Below, one piece after another: positions 9,221 to 15,928 of a DNA stretch of 16,680 nucleotides. Source of the DNA: WLNJ01 sp037131165 (GTDB lineage Bacteria; Actinomycetota; Thermoleophilia; Solirubrobacterales; Solirubrobacteraceae); the NCBI GenBank assembly GCA_037131165.1, contig JBAXRO010000041.1, positions 1-16,680 of the forward strand, read 5' to 3'. The notes under the pieces are model-generated. The model saw only the letters and a list, made by a program, of their open reading frames with translations. It made no database searches and was not told where the DNA came from. Every line of letters starts with the position of its first letter. Position 1 is the stretch's first letter. Both the position numbers and the translations under genes were made by a program.

Positions 9221-10356
9221 CAGGCGGCAGCCTCAGCGATCTCGGCAATGAACCGGTCGAAGAGGTGCTCGGCGTCGTGCGGCCCGGGCCCGGCCTCCGG
9301 GTGGTACTGGACCGTTGCGGCGCGGGCCTCGGGCAGAGCAAGTCCCTCGACAGTCCGGTCGTAGAGGTTGACGTGAGTGAGGGCAGCCTCCCCGAAGTCC
9401 GTGTCCCACCTGACCGGTTCATCGACCTCGACCGTGCCCGAACCTCCGGGTCCGAGCACAGCAAATCCATGGTTCTGCGATGTGATCTCAACCCTGCCGG
9501 TTGTCAGGTCCTTGACCGGATGGTTGGCTCCTCGGTGGCCGAACGGCAACTTCCAGGTCTCAAGCCCCACCGCACGGCAGAGCAATTGGTGACCGAGGCA
9601 GATCCCGTAAACCGGCTTGGTTCCCAGGACCGCCCGGACGGTCGAGACGACACCGTCGAGCGCCGCCGGGTCCCCCGGGCCGTTGGCCAGGAAGAACGCA
9701 TCCGCGTCGCCAGCCAAAAGCTGCTCCGGGCTTACAGAACATGGGTGCAGCTCCAGAGTGGCGCCGCGCTCGCGCAACTTTCGGACGATCGAGTCCTTGA
9801 CCCCGGTGTCGATCATCGCGATTCTCAACTGCGGTCCCTCGCCAAGTGGGGCGAGCTCGACCATGCTGTCCCGCGTGACCGTGGAAGCGAGGTCCTGGCC
9901 GGACATCACCGGTGAGCTGCGGACTTCATCGAGGGCATCGCGCTCGGAGGTCGTGCGCGCGAACACGCCGCCCCTCATCGAGCCGGCGCCACGGATGTGA
10001 CGAACGAGGCTGCGGGTGTCGACCTCGTCGATGGCCACGATCCCGCAGTCACGCAGCCAATCGAGCCAGCCCGCCTCGGCGGCCGGGGCCTGCTCACCAT
10101 TCATCCCGGTGTGCATCACCACCGCAGGGGTGTGGATCCGATCGGATTCCATTGCCTCTGCCGACACTCCGTAATTGCCCACATGCGGCAATGTGAATGC
10201 GAGGATCTGGCCCGCGAAGCTCGGATCGCTGACCGACTCCTGGTAGCCCGACATGGAGGTGGTGAACACCACCTCACCGAGGGCCTGCCCCTCGGCCCCG
10301 CACAGCCGACCGTCGAACCGGCGGCCGTCCTCGAGCAGCAGGTAGCCGTGGCTCAC
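9220..10356 (-). CDS. carA: Carbamoyl phosphate synthase small (glutaminase) subunit
   Basis: CarA hydrolyses glutamine and passes ammonia to CarB. The 378 residues hold the N-terminal CarA-specific domain (GYLLLEDGRRFDGRLCGAEG, then FTTSMSGYQE at 31-40 and DTRSLVRHIR at 113-122) and a C-terminal class I glutamine amidotransferase domain from about 178. The latter has NGPGDP at 225-230, GICLGHQLL at 251-259 with nucleophile Cys253, and QYHPEAGPGPHD at 350-361 with His352 and Glu354. FLANGPGDP replaces the more usual FLSNGPGDP, a mild change. The start codon is GTG and overlaps the stop of the upstream hydrolase gene as GTGA. Confidence 0.97.
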
Positions 10357-10871
10357 TTGATCAGCCCCTGAACGACCTTGAAGGCCGGGTGCGCAGATCC
10401 GCCGAGCAGCTCGAACGCAACTGCCTCGGTCGTCGTAACGGTGGCTCCCCGATCGCGCAGCCGGGCGAGGGCGGTGTCGCGGTCGAAGGCATCTCGCGAC
10501 GCCACGGCGTCGGCAACGACGTGTACTTCGATCCCATCGGCCAGCAGGTCGAGCGCGGTCTGCGCGACGCAGACGTGCGCCTCTACCCCGCAGACGACTG
10601 CAACCGAACGTCCTTCGAGATCGAAGCCATCCACCCGGACGGCCGAGAAGATGGTCTTCTCGATCCTCGCAATGCCTTCGGCTGCCTCGGCAACCGGGTC
10701 GACCGTCGGCCCGAGACCCTGCGGGTACTGCTCGCTGACGACCACAGGCAGCCCCATCTCACGGAAGGCCTGCACGAGGATCCCGGCTTTTGCGGCCGCC
10801 TCGTCGAATCCCGCGACCGCTCCGCGGAAGCGCTCCTGAAAGTCGACAACCACAAGCGCCGTGTCGAGCAT
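10353..10871 (-). CDS. Isochorismatase-family (cysteine hydrolase) protein in the pyr operon
   Basis: This is an isochorismatase-fold hydrolase. The family's cysteine enzymes act on amides, ureides or isochorismate; the substrate here is unknown. Of 172 residues, the catalytic set is Asp10 in VVVDFQERF, Lys72 in EKTIFSA and Cys101 in CGVEAHVCVAQTALDL. SEQYPQGLGPTV at 46-57 is typical of the small YcaC/ISOC-like branch. It lacks features that would make nicotinamidase (metal-binding DxHxxxH) or ureidoacrylate hydrolase a confident call. I chose the ATG at 10871 because GGAAGG lies six bases upstream; a TTG at 10889 overlapping the pyrC stop is possible. It lies 14 bases after pyrC and overlaps carA, so it is surely co-transcribed with the pyrimidine genes. 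A role in removing a damaged or side-product pyrimidine intermediate is speculation. Confidence 0.9.
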   Translation of the reverse strand: MLDTALVVVDFQERFRGAVAGFDEAAAKAGILVQAFREMGLPVVVSEQYPQGLGPTVDPVAEAAEGIARIEKTIFSAVRVDGFDLEGRSVAVVCGVEAHVCVAQTALDLLADGIEVHVVADAVASRDAFDRDTALARLRDRGATVTTTEAVAFELLGGSAHPAFKVVQGLIK

Positions 10872-10885
10872 CTCAAGCCTTCCGT

Positions 10886-12217
10886 TCAAGACCGATCACC
10901 ACTCCGTTCAAGTGTGTGCACCTTTACGCCCCCCGCAATTGTCAGGGCGATCCTTCCGCCGAAGCGCCAGCCAGCGAAGGCGCTGTTGGCGCTCCTGCTT
11001 GCCCATCCACCTTGGCCTGCCACCCACGAACACGTCGGGTCGAACACCGCAATCTCGGCGTTTCTGCCGACCTGAAGGCGAGGTTCGGGGATCCCGAATG
11101 GGATGCAACCCGAGGTCATTCGCTCGACGAGGGTCCGGAGCTGGAGCTTGTCCTCACCGACGAGCTCCTGGTACAGCGCTGCGAACGAAGTCTCGAGGCC
11201 CGTGACTCCGAAGGGGGCATCCTCGAACGGTTGTTCCTTCTCGTCCAACGAGTGGGGTGCGTGGTCCGTCGCGACGCAGTCGATCGTCCCGTCCGCAAGT
11301 GCGGCGATCAGGGCGAGCCGGTCGTGCTCGAACCGCAGAGGCGGGTTCATCTTCGTTCTGGTGTCGAGGGTCGAGCACGCACCCTCGGTCAGCAGAAGGG
11401 GGTGGGGACTGGCCTCGGCCGTGACCGCGAGTCCGCGTTCCTTCGCCAACCGGATCGCATCGATCGAGCGGGAGTCAGAAACGTGCTGGACGTGGATCCT
11501 CGCCCCTTCGGCCTCGGCGATTGCGCAGTCGCGCGCAATCATTGTCGACTCTGCCAATCCGGTCTGCCCCCTCAGGCCGAGCCGGGCGGAGACCTCGCCC
11601 TCGTTCATCGGGGCCCCGAGCGAAAGCGAGGTGTCCTCCTCGTGCAGCGCGATCGTCAGCCCGACCAGCGACTGGTACCTCAGTGCCTTGCGCAGGACGC
11701 CGGCGTTGGCAACTGGCATCCCGTCGTCCGTCAGCCCGGCTGCGCCAGCCTCCCGCATCAGGTCCATCTCCGTCAGGGCGTCTCCCTTGAGAGCGAGGGT
11801 GATCGCGCCCATCTGGCCGGTCGGGATCACCGCCTCTTCGGCTGCCCGTGCGAGGATTCCCCTGAGAATGTCGGGTCCGTCGATCGCCGGCGAGGTGTTC
11901 GGCATGGCGATCAGCTGCGAATAGCCACCCACAGCGCCGGCCGCCGTTCCTGTCGCAATGGTCTCCTTGCCCTCCTGGCCCGGCGTGCGCAGGTGGACGT
12001 GCGGATCGGTGAACGCAGGCATCACGAGCATCCCGCCCGCATCGAACGCATCCCCCGCGGGAGCTGTCGATCCAGGCTCGCTGATCTCAGCGATCGTGCC
12101 TCCCCTGAGGTGGATGTCGAGTACGGAATCGAGGTTCTCCCTCGGGTCGACGACACGGCCGCCGAGGATCGTGAGATCAGCCGGCTCGCCTCCACGCCAA
12201 GCCAAGCGGCCACTCAT
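10886..12217 (-). CDS. pyrC: Dihydroorotase (class I)
   Basis: PyrC cyclises N-carbamoyl-L-aspartate to dihydroorotate, the third pyrimidine step, using zinc in an amidohydrolase barrel. The 443 residues are typical of class I enzymes. Metal-binding DPHVHLR lies at 71-77 (His73, His75). An Asp in GLTDDG near 164 sits where class I enzymes use Asp rather than a carbamylated lysine. Further ligands or contacts are His192 in IALHEED, His245 in VQHVSD and Asp318 in ATDHAPH. The substrate-contacting arginine is in HLRTPG. The ATG overlaps the pyrB stop (ATGA), with GAGG about seven bases upstream. The full metal set suggests an active enzyme, not the inactive PyrC-prime type. Confidence 0.96.
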   Translation of the reverse strand: MSGRLAWRGGEPADLTILGGRVVDPRENLDSVLDIHLRGGTIAEISEPGSTAPAGDAFDAGGMLVMPAFTDPHVHLRTPGQEGKETIATGTAAGAVGGYSQLIAMPNTSPAIDGPDILRGILARAAEEAVIPTGQMGAITLALKGDALTEMDLMREAGAAGLTDDGMPVANAGVLRKALRYQSLVGLTIALHEEDTSLSLGAPMNEGEVSARLGLRGQTGLAESTMIARDCAIAEAEGARIHVQHVSDSRSIDAIRLAKERGLAVTAEASPHPLLLTEGACSTLDTRTKMNPPLRFEHDRLALIAALADGTIDCVATDHAPHSLDEKEQPFEDAPFGVTGLETSFAALYQELVGEDKLQLRTLVERMTSGCIPFGIPEPRLQVGRNAEIAVFDPTCSWVAGQGGWASRSANSAFAGWRFGGRIALTIAGGVKVHTLERSGDRS

Positions 12218-13149
12218 GCCGCCACCTCGCCGCCGGCAGGATGGGCCCGCTCAGCACCGGCGACCAGCTCGTAGAGGACGGCCATGCGGACCGCGACTCC
12301 GGCGCTGACCTGCCGCGGAATCAGCGACGCCGCGCTGTCGACCGCAGCGCCTGTGACCTCGACCCCTCGGTTGACCGGGCCGGGGTGCATCAGGACCTGG
12401 CCCGGCCGCATCCGTTCGAGCCCCACCCGGAAGCGGGCCGAGTACTCGCGCAGCGATGGCACGTCCCCTCCTCGCATGCGCTCGTGCTGCATCCTCAGTG
12501 CGTAGACCACATCGGCTTCCCCGAGACCAGCGAGGTCGTGTGTGACGGTGCAGCCGAGTGCGTTGTCGATCATCGGCGGGACGAGCGTCGGCGGACCGCA
12601 CAGCGTGACCCTCGCTCCCATCAACGTGAAGGCTGCCGCAGTCGAACGGGCGACCCTCGAATGGGCGATATCGCCGACGATCCAGATCGAGCAGCCTTCG
12701 AGCGATCCCAGATGGGTCCGCAGCGTCTGGGTGTCGAGCAGCGCCTGCGTCGGATGGGCGTGCGCTCCGTCGCCGGCGTTGACCACCGCAGCGTCCGTCC
12801 AGCGGGTCGCGAGGGCTGCTGAGCCGGCGCGCGGGTGGCGCATGACGATCACCGCGGGGTCATACGCATCGAGTGTCGCAATCGTGTCCTTCAGCGACTC
12901 CCCCTTCTCGACCGAGGACCCTTCGCTCCTGACTGTGATCACGTCTGCCGAGAGTCGCTTGGCGGCGAGCTCGAAGGAGGACGTGGTCCTGGTCGAAGCC
13001 TCGTAGAACAGGTTGACGACCAGCCGCCCCCTCAGGGCGGGGACCTTCTGGACCTCCCTGGCAGCGACGCCGCCGAATTCGTCAGCCCGATCGAGAATCC
13101 GCTCGATGCCGGCACGACCGAGGTCGTTGATCGAGATCAGGTGTTCCAT
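12214..13149 (-). CDS. pyrB: Aspartate carbamoyltransferase catalytic chain
   Basis: PyrB transfers the carbamoyl group from carbamoyl phosphate to aspartate. The 311-residue chain has the carbamoyl phosphate motif STRT at 52-55 within FYEASTRTTSSFELA, the mobile-loop lysine motif EKGES at 81-85, VMRHP at 102-106, HPTQALLD at 132-139, WIVGDIAHSRVARS around 156-169 and HPGPVNRG at 255-262. No pyrI regulatory chain is nearby, as expected for Gram-positive enzymes regulated through gene expression. The ATG overlaps the pyrR stop (TAATG), with GGGGAG just upstream. Confidence 0.97.
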   Translation of the reverse strand: MEHLISINDLGRAGIERILDRADEFGGVAAREVQKVPALRGRLVVNLFYEASTRTTSSFELAAKRLSADVITVRSEGSSVEKGESLKDTIATLDAYDPAVIVMRHPRAGSAALATRWTDAAVVNAGDGAHAHPTQALLDTQTLRTHLGSLEGCSIWIVGDIAHSRVARSTAAAFTLMGARVTLCGPPTLVPPMIDNALGCTVTHDLAGLGEADVVYALRMQHERMRGGDVPSLREYSARFRVGLERMRPGQVLMHPGPVNRGVEVTGAAVDSAASLIPRQVSAGVAVRMAVLYELVAGAERAHPAGGEVAA

Positions 13150-13697
13150 TACTCCCCTGCCCCCTCCGCAACGCTTACCTCATCAACGCCATCGATCTCG
13201 ACGACCCTTACGTTGACCCTGTCGGCCCGCGCAGTCGGCAGGTTCTTCCCTACGTAATCGGGCCGGATTGGAAGTTCGCGGTGCCCGCGGTCGCAAAGCA
13301 CGGCAAGACGGATCCGGTCGGGCCGGCCGTAGTCGAACAGGGCGTCGATCGCGGCGCGGACTGTACGCCCGGTGAACAGGACGTCATCGACGATCACGAC
13401 CGTCTTGCCGACAATGTCGAACTCGAGGTGGGTGGCGTGGACCACCGGTGCCGCCGGTCGGGTCGCGAGGTCGTCACGGTAGAGCGAGATATCGACGTCG
13501 CCAAGGGCGACCTCCCTGCCGGCGAGCTGGGAGACCAGCCCGTGCAGGCGGTCGGCGATTACGGCTCCGCGCCTGTGGACGCCTACGATCGCGAGGTCGT
13601 CGTCGGAATGCTGTTCGACGATCTCATGGGCGATCCGCTGCAGGCTTCGCTGCATCGCATCCCGATCGAGCAGGGCAGTATCCGCCTTCGGCTCCAA
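13149..13697 (-). CDS. pyrR: PyrR, pyrimidine regulator / uracil phosphoribosyltransferase
   Basis: PyrR binds a specific hairpin in pyr mRNA when UMP is high and represses the pyr genes; many members also convert uracil and PRPP to UMP. The 182 residues include LQRIAHEIVEQ at 19-29, VGVHRRGAVIADRL at 38-51, the PRPP-binding motif VVIVDDVLFTGRT at 100-112, and DRGHRELPIRPDYVGKNLPT at 136-155, a PyrR hallmark. The start is TTG at 13697: it gives the family's usual 14-residue lead before the first helix and has AAGGAG ten bases upstream. The next ATG (codon 15) would cut into that region. The leader hairpin at 13708-13742 includes this ribosome binding site. It is the first pyr gene, 49 bases after rnz. 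Confidence 0.96.
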   Translation of the reverse strand: MEPKADTALLDRDAMQRSLQRIAHEIVEQHSDDDLAIVGVHRRGAVIADRLHGLVSQLAGREVALGDVDISLYRDDLATRPAAPVVHATHLEFDIVGKTVVIVDDVLFTGRTVRAAIDALFDYGRPDRIRLAVLCDRGHRELPIRPDYVGKNLPTARADRVNVRVVEIDGVDEVSVAEGAGE

Positions 13698-13707
13698 CTT
13701 CCTGAGG

Positions 13708-13742
13708 CTCCTTCCTGGTCTCGCTGGACCGGTTTAAAGGAA
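13708..13742 (-). promoter_or_regulatory. PyrR-binding RNA hairpin overlapping the pyrR ribosome binding site
   Basis: In minus-strand RNA the upper stem is GGUC (13730-13727), loop CAGCGA, GACC (13720-13717). This fits the PyrR-loop consensus that I recall, ARUCCNGNGAGGYU, as a four-pair stem around CNGNGA. The bases after it, AGGAAGG (13716-13710), fit the recalled continuation NRSAAGG exactly. A lower stem pairs UUCCUU (13742-13737) with AAGGAG (13713-13708), closing an internal loop, and AAGGAG is the Shine-Dalgarno sequence of pyrR. PyrR-UMP binding would therefore stabilise a structure hiding the ribosome binding site, as reported for translational repression in mycobacteria. No terminator stem is seen, so attenuation is less likely. 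Confidence 0.8.
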
Positions 13743-13746
13743 CGGA

Positions 13747-14730
13747 TCAAACTTCGGTGGAGACGATAGCCGGTTGATCGGCGTCGGGTGTCTTCCGGTC
13801 GTCGGCCCTGCGACTGCGTTCCAGGACCGGCTCACCCTTCTCGGCGAACGGCAGTTCCACCCTGTCGAAATCTCTGGCGACGAAGCTGTTCTCGAACGTC
13901 GCCCGAGCCTCATCAGCGATCTCCCCGCCTGCGTAACGACTGGAGATGTGAGTGAGAGCCAGCATCCGGACGCCGCTGTCACGGGCAAGCTCGGCAGCCT
14001 GGCGTGCGGTGCTGTGCGCCTTCTCGTGGGCACGATCGGCCTCACTGTCGAGGAAGGTTGCCTCGTGAATCAGCAGGTCGGCGCCGTGGGCGGCGATCGC
14101 AAGCGAGTCGCAAGGTCGGGTGTCTCCCGAGATCACGACCTTGCGACCTGGCCGCTGCTCCCCGAGGACATCGCCCGGATCAACTCCGGCGACACTCTCC
14201 CCCCTCTGCAGTTTGCCCATGTCCGGCCCGGGTTCGATACCCAGGGCAGCGGCGCGCTCGAGGTCGACCCTCCCCGGCCTCGGCGGCTCGTGCGCGACAT
14301 AACCGAAAGCGGGGCCGCGGTGATCGACATCGAAAGCCGAGACCGTGAGACCGGCGAACTCGACGCCTTCGGTCGGCTCGAGCTCGCTTGGCTGCAGCTC
14401 GAAGCGGGTCCGGCCAACAGCGGCCTCGGCGAAAGCAAGCGTCCGATGGAGTCCCTTCGGTCCGAATATCGGCAGCGGCCTCGTTCGCTCCCTCAGCTCG
14501 AAGGTCTTGAGCAGGCCGGGAAGACCCAGCCAGTGGTCCGCGTGGTAGTGGGTGATGAACACGGCATCGAGGTCGAACAGCCCGACCGAGCGGGTCAACT
14601 GCCGCTGGGTTCCCTCACCACAATCGAACAGGATGCCGGTGCTGCCGTGCCTCAGGAGCAGAGCAGGCAGGCCGCGGCGAGCGGTCGGGACAGAGCCCGC
14701 AGTCCCAACGAATGAGGCGGCCATCTCCAT
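13747..14730 (-). CDS. rnz: Ribonuclease Z (tRNA 3' endonuclease)
   Basis: RNase Z cuts tRNA precursors lacking an encoded CCA just after the discriminator base. It is a zinc metallo-beta-lactamase-fold enzyme. From the ATG at 14730 it has 327 residues. It shows FVGTAGSVPT near the start, FDCGEGTQRQ, the zinc motif THYHADHWLGLPGLL with HYHADH at 61-66, a loop GPDMGKLQRGE recalling the family PxxxGxLxxG element, SGDTRPC, HEATF, AHSTARQAAELA and LTHISSRY. The C-terminal 25 or so residues are a charged tail beyond the fold. The start may instead be the ATG at 14724, which better matches the family N-terminus. The tRNA-Arg gene next to it, on the other strand, lacks an encoded CCA and is a natural substrate. 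Confidence 0.94.
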   Translation of the reverse strand: MEMAASFVGTAGSVPTARRGLPALLLRHGSTGILFDCGEGTQRQLTRSVGLFDLDAVFITHYHADHWLGLPGLLKTFELRERTRPLPIFGPKGLHRTLAFAEAAVGRTRFELQPSELEPTEGVEFAGLTVSAFDVDHRGPAFGYVAHEPPRPGRVDLERAAALGIEPGPDMGKLQRGESVAGVDPGDVLGEQRPGRKVVISGDTRPCDSLAIAAHGADLLIHEATFLDSEADRAHEKAHSTARQAAELARDSGVRMLALTHISSRYAGGEIADEARATFENSFVARDFDRVELPFAEKGEPVLERSRRADDRKTPDADQPAIVSTEV

Positions 14731-14740
14731 CGGTGCCAAC

Positions 14741-14746
14741 AGCGTA
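14741..14746 (-). promoter_or_regulatory. Candidate -10 element for rnz and possibly the pyr operon
   Basis: TACGCT on the minus strand (TANNNT) would place the RNA start near 14734, four bases before the ATG at 14730. No ribosome binding site is visible there, so a near-leaderless mRNA is possible. No clear -35 box is seen. Since rnz and pyrR are 49 bases apart and I see no strong promoter between them, this may serve the whole run. Confidence 0.3.
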
Positions 14747-14797
14747 GAACAGACCTCACCGAGGGGAGCTGCGCGCGCGGCTCGGCACCTCCCCCGC

Positions 14798-14803
14798 TAG
14801 GGT
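14798..14803 (+). promoter_or_regulatory. Candidate -10 element for tRNA-Arg
   Basis: TAGGGT (TANNNT) ends ten bases before the first base of the tRNA, so transcription would start about four bases upstream of the mature 5' end. The -35 region is not convincing. It lies in the 83-base gap between the divergent rnz start and the tRNA. Confidence 0.4.
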
Positions 14804-14813
14804 TCGGCTCCGC

Positions 14814-14886
<73 letters not shown>

Positions 14887-15684
14887 TTGACGATCCGCGG
14901 TCGAAGCGATCAATTGCGGGCCGAGTCAGGTCCCGCCCACGACTGCCCGGTCCTGTTGCTCCATGGTTTCGGCCAGACCGGGGCGGCCTGGTCCGCGGTC
15001 GTTGAGCACTTGGGGCAGCTTCGCTGCCTCGCACCCGACATGCGCGGCCACGGCGCCGCTTCGGGAATCAGCCCGATAGACACGAAGAGCCTCGTCGGGG
15101 ACATTGTCGCGCTGGCCTCCGGCACGCGGCCGATCCTCGTTGGCTACTCGATGGGCGGCCGGCTCGCCCTCCGCGCAGCCCTGTCCCACCCGTCGCTGTT
15201 CCGTGCCCTGGTGCTCGTCTCGACGACCGCAGGAATCGAAGATCCCAAGGCCCGCGAGACAAGGCTCGAGTCCGACGCCCGGCTGGCCGAGATGCTCCAA
15301 CGCGGGGACGCCGAGGCGTTCGAGCGGGAGTGGCAGCGGCTCCCACTCTGGCTCGGTGATCCCGATCGGGTCTCGAGCAGTGCACGGCAGATGCGCTCCC
15401 TGAGCGAGCCGGCAGGCCTTGCCGAGTCGCTGAGGGGCTTCGGATCGGGATCCCTTGCACCCGTTTGGGATCGCCTCGGGGAAATCGAGATCCCCACGAC
15501 CGTGATGGCCGGGGAGCGCGACATCTCGTACTGCGACTTGGCCGCGCGGCTCGCCGCCCTGATTCCGGACTCCTCGCTGACGATCGTGCCGGACTGCGGA
15601 CATTCGATCCCACTGGAGCGACCCGAGGCGGTCGCTCGGCAGATCGAGGGGGTCAGCCGCCGGCTACGGCCGGAAGAATCGTGA
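14887..15684 (+). CDS. menH: Alpha/beta hydrolase, MenH-like (SHCHC synthase family)
   Basis: The 265-residue product resembles MenH, which removes pyruvate from SEPHCHC to give SHCHC in menaquinone synthesis. The oxyanion motif LLLHGFGQTGAAW is at 23-35. DMRGHGAAS is at 51-59, and the nucleophile elbow GYSMGGRLAL at 86-95 has Ser88. The acid is in GERDISY and the His in PDCGHSIPLERPE. The LVSTTAGIEDPKARETRLESD block and GLAESLRGFGSGSLAPVW are MenH-like cap features. Another small-ester or thioester hydrolase cannot be excluded, and no other men gene is in the window. No ATG or GTG precedes the fold. TTG at 14887 directly follows the tRNA; TTG at 14914 is the alternative. The 3' end overlaps cysO on the other strand by 32 bases. 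Confidence 0.8.
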   Translation: MTIRGRSDQLRAESGPAHDCPVLLLHGFGQTGAAWSAVVEHLGQLRCLAPDMRGHGAASGISPIDTKSLVGDIVALASGTRPILVGYSMGGRLALRAALSHPSLFRALVLVSTTAGIEDPKARETRLESDARLAEMLQRGDAEAFEREWQRLPLWLGDPDRVSSSARQMRSLSEPAGLAESLRGFGSGSLAPVWDRLGEIEIPTTVMAGERDISYCDLAARLAALIPDSSLTIVPDCGHSIPLERPEAVARQIEGVSRRLRPEES

Positions 15685-15928
15685 TCTCCTTGGCGCCGGT
15701 CGTCGCAGTGTCGACGCCGTCGAGGAAGCGCACGTCCTCCCCGTCCACGTAGATATTCACGAACCGGCGGATGCCGGACTCGTCCGAGATGCGCTCCTTG
15801 AGTGCGGGGTACTCGGCAAACAGGCCGTCGAGGCAGGCGGAGACGGTGTCCCCGTCAACCGGAACCTCGGCCAATCCGCCCGTCGACTCCCTCAGCTGGG
15901 TCGGGATCTTCACCTTGACTTGGCTCAT
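15653..15928 (-). CDS. cysO: CysO-like sulfur carrier protein (MoaD/ThiS family)
   Basis: This is a ubiquitin-like sulfur carrier of 91 residues ending in the diagnostic Gly-Gly, whose C-terminus would be activated to a thiocarboxylate. It matches mycobacterial CysO as I recall it in three places: KIPTQLRESTGG at 7-18, RRFVNIYVDGEDVRF at 54-68 and ITILPAVAGG at 82-91. In mycobacteria CysO supplies sulfur to CysM for cysteine synthesis, with the protease Mec releasing the product; neither gene is seen here. The ATG overlaps the thrC stop (ATGA) and has GAGG about eight bases upstream, so it is probably translated with thrC. A MoaD/ThiS gene after thrC also occurs in Streptomyces, from memory. 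Confidence 0.88.
   Translation of the reverse strand: MSQVKVKIPTQLRESTGGLAEVPVDGDTVSACLDGLFAEYPALKERISDESGIRRFVNIYVDGEDVRFLDGVDTATTGAKEITILPAVAGG

Noticed and set aside
10790..12274. 494-residue open frame on the plus strand, antisense to pyrC
   Set aside because: It is low in hydrophobic periodicity and has no recognisable motif, while pyrC on the other strand carries a complete metal site. Long antisense frames are expected at this GC content.
13761..13766. TATCGT as a pyrR-specific promoter -10 box
   Set aside because: It lies within the end of rnz with no -35 at a suitable distance. It could serve, but the evidence is too thin to list.
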